From Pseudoruegeria sp. SK021 (GTDB lineage Bacteria > Pseudomonadota > Alphaproteobacteria > Rhodobacterales > Rhodobacteraceae): DNA of 64,000 bases. The notes under the pieces were generated by a model, which saw only the letters and a program-made list of their open reading frames with translations, did not search any database and was not told the DNA's origin. The DNA lies in the NCBI RefSeq assembly GCF_002119405.1, contig NZ_MTBG01000005.1, positions 1 to 64,000 on the forward strand. Reading direction: 5' to 3'. Position 1 is the stretch's first letter; each line of letters opens with the position of its first letter. Below are positions 34,753 through 43,094 of the stretch, piece after piece. The position numbers and the translations under genes are program-made.

Positions 34753-35346
34753 ATGAAACAAGCATTTCCCCTTATTGCACTTCTCGTGGCTTTTCCTGCA
34801 TTTGCAGAGGAAACACGCCAGTTGGACGCCCATGAACATGGCGTCGGGGCGCTCGATATTGCGATCTACGGCACGACCGTCGCGATGGCCTTCGAAGCCC
34901 CCGGCGCCGATATTGTTGGGTTCGAATATGCCGCTAAAAGTGATGCCGACCACGCCGCGATTGATACAGCACTGGCCGCACTTGGTGCGCCTCTTGAACT
35001 GTTCGTGATGCCAGATGCGGCAGCCTGTGGTGTTGTCGAGGCACAGGCTGACCTTGAAGGCGGCGACGGTCATGAAGGCCACCATGAGGACCATCACGAC
35101 GAAGGGGGGCATGACACGCATGCAGATCACGACGAAGATGATCATGCTGACGACGCTGGGCACACGGAATTCCATGCCGAATACACGCTGACCTGTGACA
35201 ACCCTGATGCGCTGACCGAAATCACGTTTGCCTATTTTAATGCCTTCCCGAATGCGCAAGAAGTTGACGTTCAGATCATTACCATATCCGGCGCACACGC
35301 ATTTGAAGTCGCGCGTGACACGCCCACCTTAGACTTGGGGCGTTGA
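34753..35346 (+). CDS. DUF2796 His-rich periplasmic protein (ZrgA-like)
   Basis: The 197-residue protein has a signal peptide (1-18, ending AFA). The domain starts with RQLDAHEHGVGALDIAIYG, the usual DUF2796 opening. Residues 107-141 form a loop rich in His, Asp and Glu with eleven histidines, suited to binding zinc. It ends with a beta-rich region. It resembles ZrgA of the zinc-regulated zrgABCDE genes of Vibrio cholerae, from recall of that family. It likely captures zinc in the periplasm for the ABC system downstream and sits 30 bases after zur. Confidence 0.85.
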   Translation: MKQAFPLIALLVAFPAFAEETRQLDAHEHGVGALDIAIYGTTVAMAFEAPGADIVGFEYAAKSDADHAAIDTALAALGAPLELFVMPDAAACGVVEAQADLEGGDGHEGHHEDHHDEGGHDTHADHDEDDHADDAGHTEFHAEYTLTCDNPDALTEITFAYFNAFPNAQEVDVQIITISGAHAFEVARDTPTLDLGR

Positions 35347-35352
35347 CCCCAA

Positions 35353-36048
35353 GTGACAGACACGACCCTTCAAATCACCGAACTGCGCTATCGTTGGCCG
35401 GGACAGGCCGGATTTCGCCTGACCGTCCCTGACTTGTCCGTCGCGAGGGGCGAGTCTGTCTTGCTCCTCGGCGAAAGCGGGTCAGGGAAATCGACGTTAT
35501 TGTCGTTGATCTGTGGGACAATCCTGCCAGACCAAGGCAGGGTCAATATCGCAGGAACAAACATTGCGACCCTGTCGAGCGGGGCGCGCGATAAGTTCCG
35601 GGCTGAGCAGATCGGCGTGATCTTTCAGCAATTTAATCTGCTGCCTTTTGGCACTGTCGCCGACAATATTCTCCTGCCACTTCACTTCGCGCCTATGCGA
35701 CGCAAGCGGGTCGGTGATGCCACCGCAGAGGCATCACGGTTGTGTTCCGCACTTGGTCTGCCTGCGGGCGTGACCGGTGTGAAAGCCACAGCCATAAGTG
35801 TTGGCCAACAACAGCGCGTGGCCGTCGCACGCGCGATGATCGGACAACCGCCGCTGATTATCGCGGATGAACCGACTTCGGCCCTCGACGCAAATAGTCA
35901 GGCTGTCTTTCTTGACTTGCTGTTCACGCAAACGGCGACGCACAATACCTCACTTTTGATGGTCAGCCATGATCCGCGTCTGGGCGAACGCTTTGATCGG
36001 GTGATCCGCATGGAAGACATCGCGCAGATCGAAAGGGCGGCAGCATGA
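35353..36048 (+). CDS. ABC ATPase, LolD/MacB type, zinc locus
   Basis: The 231-residue ATPase has Walker A GESGSGKST at 40-48 and Walker B LIIADEPTSALD. The signature is degenerate: SVGQQQR replaces the usual LSGGQ, so position 3 keeps Gly but the first residues differ. The LolD/MacB type pairs with FtsX-like permeases, and such a permease gene follows with a four-base overlap. It starts at GTG six bases after the DUF2796 stop, without a clear ribosome site, implying coupling. The likely role is powering zinc-related transport or release of a periplasmic protein. Confidence 0.88.
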   Translation: MTDTTLQITELRYRWPGQAGFRLTVPDLSVARGESVLLLGESGSGKSTLLSLICGTILPDQGRVNIAGTNIATLSSGARDKFRAEQIGVIFQQFNLLPFGTVADNILLPLHFAPMRRKRVGDATAEASRLCSALGLPAGVTGVKATAISVGQQQRVAVARAMIGQPPLIIADEPTSALDANSQAVFLDLLFTQTATHNTSLLMVSHDPRLGERFDRVIRMEDIAQIERAAA

Positions 36049-37295
36049 TCTTGCGTCTCTCCATTGCCTCGCTCTTTGCACGTGCGCTGACCGTGGGCAT
36101 GACCATCCTTGCTATCGCCTTATCGGTGGCCCTGTTTTTGGGCGTTGAAAAGGTGCGAACCGGGGCCAAGGCCAGCTTTTCTGACACGATTTCAGGGACT
36201 GATTTGATCGTGGGTGCACGGTCAGGGTCGGTGCAGTTGCTACTTTATTCCGTGTTCCGCATTGGCAATGCCACCAACAATGTGACGTGGGAAAGCTATC
36301 AAGACATCGCAGAGCGGCCTGACGTCGATTGGATTGTGCCAATTTCACTTGGCGACAGCCATCGTCAGTTCCGGGTGATGGGGACGACCCGGGCGTTTTT
36401 CGATCATTACAAATACCGGCAAGGCAGATCACTGGCCGTGTCTGACGGGTCCATTATGGACGACCTGTTTGACACGGTGATCGGTGCCGACGTCGCTGCT
36501 GTGCTGGGATATAGCGTTGGCGACCCCATCGTCGTCGCCCATGGCCTTGCGTCCTTCACCGAACATAAGGATCAGCCCTTCCGGGTCTCGGGCATTCTGG
36601 AAAAGACCGGCACGCCGGTCGACCGTACCGTCATCGTCAGTATGGAGGCGATCGAGGCTGTCCACGTGGATTGGCAACGTGGCGCACAGGTGCCCGGCCA
36701 ATCGACATCAGCCGACGTGATCCGCGAGATGGACCTCACCCCCAAGGCGATAACCGCAGCCCTTGTTGGTGTTGAAAGTCCCCTGCAAACCTTCACGTTG
36801 CAACGCGCCATCAACGAGTACGGAGAAGAACCATTGCTGGCGATCTTGCCCGGCGTTGCCTTACAAGAACTCTGGGGTATTGTTGGCATCGCAGAAACGG
36901 CCCTCCTCGCCGTGTCCGCCATGGTGGTGGTCACAGCATTGATCGGGATGATGGCAACGATCTTTTCCAGCCTTAACGAGCGCCGCCGCGAAATGGCGAT
37001 TTTTCGGGCCATGGGCGCGCGGCCCTTCACCATCCTAAGCATGTTGGTTCTTGAGGCGATGGTGATGGCGGCGTTAGGCGGATTGCTCGGCTTGGTCCTG
37101 TTGTACATTGGCTTGGTTGTCGCACAGCCGATAATGGACAGCGCCTTTGGCCTATGGCTGCCGATTGATGCGCCGACGATCCGGGAATTCAGGGTTATCA
37201 TCAGCGTCATTGGTGCTGGTGCAATTGTGAGCCTCGTGCCCGCATTTCGTGCCTACAGAATGTCCGTTGCTGATGGCATGATGGTAAAAACGTGA
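36045..37295 (+). CDS. FtsX/MacB-like ABC permease, zinc locus
   Basis: The 416-residue inner-membrane protein has an N-terminal membrane segment (MTILAIALSVALFLGV), a large periplasmic part (about 40-270), and three C-terminal membrane segments with the FtsX pattern LNERRREMAIFRAMGARPFTI. This MacB-type architecture works by mechanical coupling across the membrane rather than by forming a classical metal channel. The gene overlaps the ATPase stop as ATGA. In the ZrgA-type loci, such a pair accompanies DUF2796 and DUF3299 proteins; how zinc crosses the membrane is not evident from the sequence. Confidence 0.87.
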   Translation: MILRLSIASLFARALTVGMTILAIALSVALFLGVEKVRTGAKASFSDTISGTDLIVGARSGSVQLLLYSVFRIGNATNNVTWESYQDIAERPDVDWIVPISLGDSHRQFRVMGTTRAFFDHYKYRQGRSLAVSDGSIMDDLFDTVIGADVAAVLGYSVGDPIVVAHGLASFTEHKDQPFRVSGILEKTGTPVDRTVIVSMEAIEAVHVDWQRGAQVPGQSTSADVIREMDLTPKAITAALVGVESPLQTFTLQRAINEYGEEPLLAILPGVALQELWGIVGIAETALLAVSAMVVVTALIGMMATIFSSLNERRREMAIFRAMGARPFTILSMLVLEAMVMAALGGLLGLVLLYIGLVVAQPIMDSAFGLWLPIDAPTIREFRVIISVIGAGAIVSLVPAFRAYRMSVADGMMVKT

Positions 37296-37317
37296 CGCGA
37301 AGAAAGGGAGAAATGCT

Positions 37318-37818
37318 ATGTTGAACCGCAGGGCTGCATTGATGCTTTTGTCCGGGTCTGTCGTCGTGCCAAAGATGGGGTTCGCGGCGACACCACGAGA
37401 AATCACCTGGGATGACCTTCTCCCGCCGGGATTGCCGTATGCCGAAATTATCGGAGAAGGCGAATTGGACGAAGCAAACGATCTGTGGAACCCGATCTAC
37501 GATGAGAACGCGACCAAGCTGAACGAAGAGCTTAACGGTGCCTACATTAAAATGCCGGGGTTCATCATCCCGTTTGAAACGGGTGTCGAAGGTGTGACCG
37601 ACTTCATGCTTGTCCCCTATGTTGGCGCGTGTCTCCATACCCCGCCGCCACCCGCAAACCAGCTGGTGATGGTCACTGCAGCGGAGCCTTGGCCGAGCGA
37701 ACAACTTTGGGATCCTGTCTGGGTGACCGGCCGGATGAGTACGCAACTGCAATCCACCAGCCTTGGTCAAACCGGCTATTCCATCGCGGCTGCTGACATG
37801 GACGTCTACGAGTGGTGA
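37318..37818 (+). CDS. DUF3299 periplasmic protein, first copy
   Basis: The 166-residue protein has a signal peptide (about 1-24, LNRR...GFAA). The DUF3299 core is visible: ITWDDLLPPG, then KMPGFIIPFE, and the conserved VGACLHTPPPPANQLV with Cys and His that could bind metal. It follows the permease by 22 bases with a GGGAG ribosome site. The second copy begins inside its last codons. The family is of unknown function and often lies with zinc-regulated ABC genes. Confidence 0.83.
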   Translation: MLNRRAALMLLSGSVVVPKMGFAATPREITWDDLLPPGLPYAEIIGEGELDEANDLWNPIYDENATKLNEELNGAYIKMPGFIIPFETGVEGVTDFMLVPYVGACLHTPPPPANQLVMVTAAEPWPSEQLWDPVWVTGRMSTQLQSTSLGQTGYSIAAADMDVYEW

Positions 37819-38324
37819 GCGGCCATTTTCAGCGCCGTGAGCTACTTGCTGCGATAACCGCGTCAACACTAATGCCAAGCATGGCCCGCGCCGAAGACTA
37901 CATCGACCTTGATTGGGAGGACTTACTGCCAGTCGGCCAGACACCTGTCCCAAGCGCATTGCCCGATGTGAAGCCCCATGACGAAGGGACCCAGCTATCA
38001 AGCCAACAGCCTGCGTCAAGCGGCGTCAGGACGGATTGGAACGGCAAAGTTGTGCGCCTCCCTGGGTATGTCATCCCGATCGAATATACGGGCACCGGCG
38101 TTACTGCATTTATACTGGCGCCTTTTGTGGGTGCGTGCATTCACGTGCCACCGCCGCCAGCAAACCAACTTATCTTTGTCACGACCTCAAAACCCTACGA
38201 GATCGATGGCCTGTTCGAACCGGTCAATGTCATTGGGATGTTCGGAGTGTCATCATTAAGCACGCATCTCGCAGACATTGGGTACGCATTGTCAGCGGAC
38301 AGGATCGAGCCATATCGCGCGTAA
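37812..38324 (+). CDS. DUF3299 periplasmic protein, second copy
   Basis: The 170-residue paralogue of the preceding protein starts with GTG overlapping that gene's stop. Its N-terminus has QRRELLAAITASTLMPSMARA, a signal peptide that may use the twin-arginine type, as RRE precedes the hydrophobic core. The core has LDWEDLLPVGQ, RLPGYVIPIE and FVGACIHVPPPPANQL, with the same Cys-x-His-Pro pattern. The linker after DWEDLLP is about 20 residues longer. It is the last intact gene of the zinc locus. Confidence 0.82.
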   Translation: MVSGHFQRRELLAAITASTLMPSMARAEDYIDLDWEDLLPVGQTPVPSALPDVKPHDEGTQLSSQQPASSGVRTDWNGKVVRLPGYVIPIEYTGTGVTAFILAPFVGACIHVPPPPANQLIFVTTSKPYEIDGLFEPVNVIGMFGVSSLSTHLADIGYALSADRIEPYRA

Positions 38325-38397
38325 CGGCGGCCACGCGCGAGATTTGGATGCGATACGGTTTCGATATCCGCCCTCCAGATCTGATCGGCATCAGGAA

Positions 38398-38423
38398 CCT
38401 TCCAAAGTTTTTTCTCTGGAAGG
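38398..38423 (+). terminator. Weak hairpin after the zinc operon
   Basis: CCTTCCA (38398-38404) and TGGAAGG (38417-38423) form a 7-pair stem about 74 bases after the last DUF3299 stop. The loop has a T-run, but none follows the stem, so termination is only possible. Confidence 0.3.
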
Positions 38424-38504
38424 ACCGCTATTCTTGGTATCTTTTACGGTTCTCAAATTCAACGGCGCACCCGGTTCGGGTGCCTCGGGATTGGCGTCAG
38501 CAGG

Positions 38505-38887
38505 TCAGACCGTTGCCCCCTCTCCGTCATGGCTGACGACCTGAAAGGCGCGCGGTCCTTCGATTGCCCCGATCGTGGCGGGGGCGACATCTCTATGTCG
38601 GCATGGTCGCCGTGGCTGTTAAGGGACAAGCCGCGGTTCAGGGACTCGACCCGAACGGCGATGACGAAGGCTTCGGAGGCCGTCAGGTACAGTTTTGCAG
38701 GGCCTGCGACATCGAAGGTCCAGCGTTGCTCTGAATGACCGAGGTCGTTGGCGGTGATCGTGGACGGCGTATGGTTTGCCACAAAGAGTCGCCGAGCGGT
38801 GGCGTCGTCATCCGCCCACGCAGGGGTGGAAAATGCCGCGGCATCGCCGCCGCCCTTTGCCCGTACATCAATCCAGATGCGCGTGAC
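38505..38887 (-). pseudogene. Truncated fragment of an unknown protein
   Basis: A minus-strand frame reads TRIWIDVRAKGGGDAAAF, DDATARRLFVANHTPSTI, then RWTFDVAGPAKLYLTASEAF and SHGDHADI. After a one-base shift near 38590 it continues as DVAPATIGAIEGPRAFQVVSHDGEGATV before a stop. It has no start: its upstream end meets the IS5-like remnant. I do not recognise the family. Coding-like composition across both frames supports a real former gene. Confidence 0.5.
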
Positions 38888-39255
38888 GGTTGGACCGGAC
38901 GGCCTGCGGTGTTATCCGGTGCCCGCGCCATGGAATTCACCCCCAGCCGCGACGGCGATAGCCCCATTCTCCCAGACCTGCCCGGCCAGATTGCCGAGGT
39001 CGATCAGATCGGAACGGTGGCCGCAGTTGGCGCCTTCGACACGCGGAGCGGCCACACCGCGATCATCGACCGGCAGGGCCTTCGGGAGACCATGCCCGCA
39101 GCGGCCTCGGGGCGAGGATGCGCGATCTGAAAGCCGTCGGCGCGCACATCGTGGCAAGAGACCCCGACCGCCAGACCCCAGAAATCCACATCTGCATCGC
39201 ACTCATGAACCCCTTCAACGCCCTCGGTACCGCCGAGATCGTTCGCGTTGCCTGA
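38888..39255 (+). mobile_element. IS5-family transposase remnant
   Basis: In one frame ARAMEFTPSRDGDSPILPDL then IGTVAAVGAFDTRSGHTAI matches the catalytic region of IS5 transposases, where DGAYDTR is normal (here VGAFDTR, so the catalytic Asp is lost). A second frame gives MRDLKAVGAHIVARDPDRQ and IALMNPFNALGTAEIVRVA before TGA, the usual C-terminus. The N-terminal third and part of the middle are missing. It is non-functional, and it interrupts the fragment on its left. Confidence 0.72.
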
Positions 39256-39297
39256 CGTCAGCGGGGTAAGAGGCGGTCGCCTCTCGGGCCTGAGTAC

Positions 39298-39342
39298 TGC
39301 AACACAGCCGACGCCGTCTCAAAAGGTTGCAACAGAGCCGAC
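39298..39342. repeat. Direct repeat at the IS remnant end
   Basis: TGCAACACAGCCGAC (39298-39312) and TGCAACAGAGCCGAC (39328-39342) differ at one base. TTGCAACAGAGCC is reminiscent of terminal sequences of IS5 elements. The copies lie between the transposase remnant and the last codons of the Dpp ATPase gene, so they probably mark element ends. Confidence 0.5.
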
Positions 39343-39354
39343 CTTGCCGCGCTA

Positions 39355-40314
39355 TCAGGCGTGGTGGCAGGACACAAAGCGTTGCGGTTCGATCTCGCGC
39401 AGGGCGGGCGCATCCGTAGCGCACAGGGCGGTGCGGCGCGGGCAGCGATCATTGAAAGGACATCCCTCAAGACGGGCAAAGCGGCTGGGCGGCTCGTCCG
39501 GGTCAATCGCCCCGGTGATCCGTGTGCTGGGATCGGGGCGGGGGATCGCTTGGATCAACAACGCCGTATAGGGGTGGCGCGGATCGCGAAACAACGGCCG
39601 GGCGGGCGCAATTTCGACAACGCGGCCCATGTACAGCACTGCCACCCGATCCGAGATTTTGGCGACAACGCTCAGATCATGGCTGATAAACATCAGTGTC
39701 AGGCCAAGCCGCGCTTTCAACTCCCCCAGTAGGTTCAGCACCTGCGCCTGAATCGACACATCAAGGGCAGAGACCGGTTCATCGGCGATCACAAGCTTGG
39801 GTTCGGGCAGGATAGCGCGGGCAATTCCCACGCGCTGACGCTGGCCGCCGGACAACTCATGCGGGAACCGATCTGCGAAGCGGGCCCCAAGCCCCACACG
39901 ATCAAGCGCCTCGCCGACCCTCTGCGCCCGCTCCGCCCGATCTTTAAAAATGCCATGGATGTCGCCCGCTTCGGCCACGGAATCCCCGACCGAGCGGCGT
40001 GGATCGAGCGAGGCGTAGGGATCCTGAAACACCATACGGATATGCAGCCGGGCGCGGGCCAGCGCGTGGCGATCAAGGGTCAGCAGGTTGGTGCCGTTGA
40101 GAAGAACCTCGCCCTCATCGGCCCGCGTTAGCCCCATGATCGCCCGCGCAAGTGAGGATTTTCCGCATCCAGATTCGCCCACGATGCCCAGCGTTTCACC
40201 CGGCCGCACCGCCAATGAAATATCATCGACAGCCCGGATTTCCCGGTTTTGACCGCCCCGCTTCACCCGGTAGACCTTTCTAAGATTCCGGATATCCAGA
40301 ACTAGTTCGCTCAT
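39355..40314 (-). CDS. Dipeptide-type ABC ATPase (DppF/OppF)
   Basis: The 319-residue ATPase has Walker [10 protein letters not shown], the signature [10 protein letters not shown] and Walker B LVIADEPVSALDVS. A C-terminal oligopeptide ATPase extension contains the FARLEGCPFNDRCPRRTALC cysteine cluster, in which these proteins often bind an iron-sulfur cluster. It overlaps the DppD-type gene as ATGA and is the last gene of the operon. The IS remnant lies directly after its stop, but the C-terminus looks complete. Confidence 0.92.
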   Translation of the reverse strand: MSELVLDIRNLRKVYRVKRGGQNREIRAVDDISLAVRPGETLGIVGESGCGKSSLARAIMGLTRADEGEVLLNGTNLLTLDRHALARARLHIRMVFQDPYASLDPRRSVGDSVAEAGDIHGIFKDRAERAQRVGEALDRVGLGARFADRFPHELSGGQRQRVGIARAILPEPKLVIADEPVSALDVSIQAQVLNLLGELKARLGLTLMFISHDLSVVAKISDRVAVLYMGRVVEIAPARPLFRDPRHPYTALLIQAIPRPDPSTRITGAIDPDEPPSRFARLEGCPFNDRCPRRTALCATDAPALREIEPQRFVSCHHA

Positions 40315-41279
40315 TCCGGCGCCTCGCAGGTCAAGGGGAAATGGCAGCGTGCCGCCTGCCCGCTGTCGTTGAACGTGATCGGCACGGCCCCGCGACGGCA
40401 GATGTCATCCACCCGCGAACACCGCGGCGCGAAAGGGCATCCCTGTTTGATTTCATTCGGCCGCGGGGCGCTGCCGGGAATGGTGGCCAGCATCGGATCA
40501 TCGGAGTTTGGGTCCGGCAAACAGGCCATCAGCCCCGCTGTATAGGGGTGCCGTGGCGCTGCGAACAGTGGCACCACATCACCGGTTTCCACCAGCCCGC
40601 CCGCATACATCACGGCCACCCGGTCAGCCAATTGGGCCACGACGCCAAGGTCGTGGGTGATGAACAGCACACCCATATCAAGACTGTCGCAAAGTTCACG
40701 GATCAGGCCCAGCACCTGCCGCTGAACGGTCACGTCCAGCGCCGTCGTCGGCTCATCGGCAATCAACACGGCAGGGCGGCAGGCCAGCGCAATGGCGATC
40801 ATCACGCGCTGGCGCATCCCTCCGGACAGTTCATGGGGATAGGCACGAAGTTGATGCGTCGCATCGGGGATGCGCACCATATCCAGCAACTCACGCGCCC
40901 GCGCGGGGGGCGATGCAGCGCGGTCATGAACGCGCACCGCTTCTTGGATTTGCTCACCAATCCGCAGCACCGGGTTGAGCGAGGTCATCGGCTCCTGAAA
41001 GACCATCGCCATGCGCCCGCAGCCCCGTTGCACGCGCTGGTGCGGCGCAAGCCGTATGATGTCGGTGCCGTTCAGTTGGATACTTCCGCCGGACACCCGT
41101 ATGCCCGATGGTAGAAGCCCCATGGCGGCAAGGGAGGTCATGCTTTTGCCACAACCGGATTCGCCGACAAGGCCAAGGATTTCACCGGGGGCAATATCGA
41201 ACGACACGCCGCGCACGATGTCAAATTTCGGCCCTGCAGACACCACTAGGTCTGATACAGATAGAACAGGCGCGGTCAT
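40311..41279 (-). CDS. Dipeptide-type ABC ATPase (DppD/OppD)
   Basis: The 322-residue ATPase starts at the ATG overlapping the DppC-type stop; an upstream in-frame extension lacks conservation. Walker [10 protein letters not shown], the signature [10 protein letters not shown] and Walker [15 protein letters not shown] are present. The C-terminal [19 protein letters not shown] holds the cysteine cluster. It forms the second half of the ATP-binding pair with the following DppF-type protein. Dpp-type systems import di- and oligopeptides, opines, or oligosaccharides. Confidence 0.92.
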   Translation of the reverse strand: MTAPVLSVSDLVVSAGPKFDIVRGVSFDIAPGEILGLVGESGCGKSMTSLAAMGLLPSGIRVSGGSIQLNGTDIIRLAPHQRVQRGCGRMAMVFQEPMTSLNPVLRIGEQIQEAVRVHDRAASPPARARELLDMVRIPDATHQLRAYPHELSGGMRQRVMIAIALACRPAVLIADEPTTALDVTVQRQVLGLIRELCDSLDMGVLFITHDLGVVAQLADRVAVMYAGGLVETGDVVPLFAAPRHPYTAGLMACLPDPNSDDPMLATIPGSAPRPNEIKQGCPFAPRCSRVDDICRRGAVPITFNDSGQAARCHFPLTCEAPE

Positions 41280-42127
41280 TTGCGCACCACATCGCGGAAG
41301 CGCGGGTCCATCCGATCCCGTAGCCAATCACCCACAAGGTTAAGGGAAAACGCGGTCAAGACGATCATCATTCCGGGCCAAAGCAACAGCCACGACGCAC
41401 GGGTGATGTAGATGCGCGATTCAGCCAACATGTTCCCCCATGACGGCACATCAGGCGGTGCCCCCAGACCAAGAAAATCCAGCGCCGCCGCCCCAAGTTG
41501 CGCAAACGCGAACACGAAACTGGCCTGTACCATCAGTGGCGAGATCATGTTGGGCAAAATGTGGCGCGTCACCACCCACCAAGTGCCGGCCCCCATGCTG
41601 CGCGCTGCTTCAACATAGGGTTCGGCGCGCAAACGCAGGGCCACACCGTACACGATGCGCGCCGTGGTGGTGAGATAGATCAATCCGATGGCAAGGATTG
41701 CATTGAACACCCCCTGCCCGAGGATCACGATCAATCCCAGCGCCAGCAGCAGAGACGGGAACGACATCAACACATCCACCATCCGCATCAGCACCCGGCC
41801 AAGGCGCGGATACAGCGCTGACAGCACCCCGATGGGCACCCCCGAAGCCAGCGAGAAAGACACCACGCCCACCCCGATCAGCAGCGCAAGTCGGGCGCCG
41901 TAGACCACGCGGCTGAACGTGTCGCGGCCAAAATGATCGGTGCCCATAAGATGCGCCCCTCCGGGCGGCAAAAGTCGGTTCACCGGGTCGATGGCATCGG
42001 GCGGGAATGGCGCGATCAGCGGGGCAAAGACCGCGCTTAGAACGACCAGCACCAGAAAGGCGGCTCCAAGTGTTGTGAGCGGGCGCATGGCAAATTGACG
42101 GGTCAGGGAAATCAAGTGCGCAGTCAT
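41276..42127 (-). CDS. Dipeptide-type ABC permease (DppC)
   Basis: The 283-residue permease has the N-terminal pattern PPGGAHLMGTDHFGRDTFSRVVYGARLAL, in parts GGAHLMGTDHFGRD and RVVYGARLAL, typical of DppC/OppC. The ATPase-contact loop reads YVEAARSMGAGTWWVVTRHILPN. About six membrane segments are present. It overlaps neighbours on both sides by four bases. It pairs with the DppB-type protein in the inner membrane. Confidence 0.92.
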   Translation of the reverse strand: MTAHLISLTRQFAMRPLTTLGAAFLVLVVLSAVFAPLIAPFPPDAIDPVNRLLPPGGAHLMGTDHFGRDTFSRVVYGARLALLIGVGVVSFSLASGVPIGVLSALYPRLGRVLMRMVDVLMSFPSLLLALGLIVILGQGVFNAILAIGLIYLTTTARIVYGVALRLRAEPYVEAARSMGAGTWWVVTRHILPNMISPLMVQASFVFAFAQLGAAALDFLGLGAPPDVPSWGNMLAESRIYITRASWLLLWPGMMIVLTAFSLNLVGDWLRDRMDPRFRDVVRK

Positions 42128-43071
42128 TCCAATTCCACCCGCGGATCGAGCATCCGATATGAGAGATCCACCAGAAGGTTGATGACCAGATACAGGCAGA
42201 CGATGACCAAGATCACGCCCTGAATAACCGGATAATCCCGCCGCAGGATTGATTGCACCACGGTGCGCCCGACACCGGGCAAGGCGAATACGGTTTCGGT
42301 CACGACCGCTTCAGAGATCAGCGCCGCAAAGGTAAAGCCGAAGGCCGAAACCACCGCCAGCAAGGCATTGCGCAAGATATGTCGTGTGACCACCCGATAG
42401 GGCTTGATGCCCTTGGCCCGTGCGGTGCGAACGTAGTCTTCGCGCGCGACATCTAACATCGATGCCCGGGTCAGCCGCAGGATCAGCGCGGCGTTGGGCG
42501 CCGCCAGCGCAATGCTGGGCAAGATGAGATAGCGCAGGTTGGACAGCCCACCTTCGTCAAAAATCGACGGAAAGCCAGAGCTTGGGAACCATCCCAGCCC
42601 TGCGGCGAAGATCAAGATCAGGTACAGGCCTACCCAAAACGTGGGCACCGAGGCCAACAGCATCGCCAGCCCCGAAAGCCCCTGATCGATCCATCGCCCC
42701 TGCCGGATCGCGGCCAGAACTCCAACCGGAATACCGAACCCGACGATCCATACCATCGTCATCGTCGCCAGCAGGATCGAAGTTTCAGCGCCGTCTGCGA
42801 TCACCTGTGTGACAGGGGTTTCAAAAAACACTGATTGCCCCAGATCGCCCTGCAAGGCATTTCCAGCCCAGATCAGATATTGCAGCACAAGGGGCTCATC
42901 CAGCCCGAGACGCGTTCGAAGGGCTGCCACCTGTTCGGGGGTCGCGCCATCGCCGAGCATCACATAAACCGGGTCGCCGGGGATCATATGAATGAATCCG
43001 AAGATCACGATGGATGCGGCGACCAAGGTCAAGATCGCCGCGCCCGTGCGTCTTATGACGTATCGAAACAT
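42124..43071 (-). CDS. Dipeptide-type ABC permease (DppB)
   Basis: The 315-residue permease begins with the usual DppB segment (RRTGAAILTLVAASIVIFG), followed by MIPGDPVYVMLGDGATPEQ and later the LTRASMLDVAREDYVRTARAKG loop that contacts the ATPases. It lies 23 bases after the solute-binding-protein gene. Length and motifs are normal, and it overlaps the DppC-type gene as ATGA. Confidence 0.92.
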   Translation of the reverse strand: MFRYVIRRTGAAILTLVAASIVIFGFIHMIPGDPVYVMLGDGATPEQVAALRTRLGLDEPLVLQYLIWAGNALQGDLGQSVFFETPVTQVIADGAETSILLATMTMVWIVGFGIPVGVLAAIRQGRWIDQGLSGLAMLLASVPTFWVGLYLILIFAAGLGWFPSSGFPSIFDEGGLSNLRYLILPSIALAAPNAALILRLTRASMLDVAREDYVRTARAKGIKPYRVVTRHILRNALLAVVSAFGFTFAALISEAVVTETVFALPGVGRTVVQSILRRDYPVIQGVILVIVCLYLVINLLVDLSYRMLDPRVELE

Positions 43072-43094
43072 TTACAGGATAATCCCAATCGCGC

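Noticed and set aside
35047-35180. Repetitive CAT/CAC/GAC tract in the DUF2796 gene
   Set aside because: Considered as a DNA repeat or slippage tract, but it keeps frame and simply encodes the His/Asp-rich metal-binding loop.
38325-38500. Plus-strand frames continuing after the last DUF3299 gene
   Set aside because: They are short, change frame and carry no motif; no gene can be supported there.
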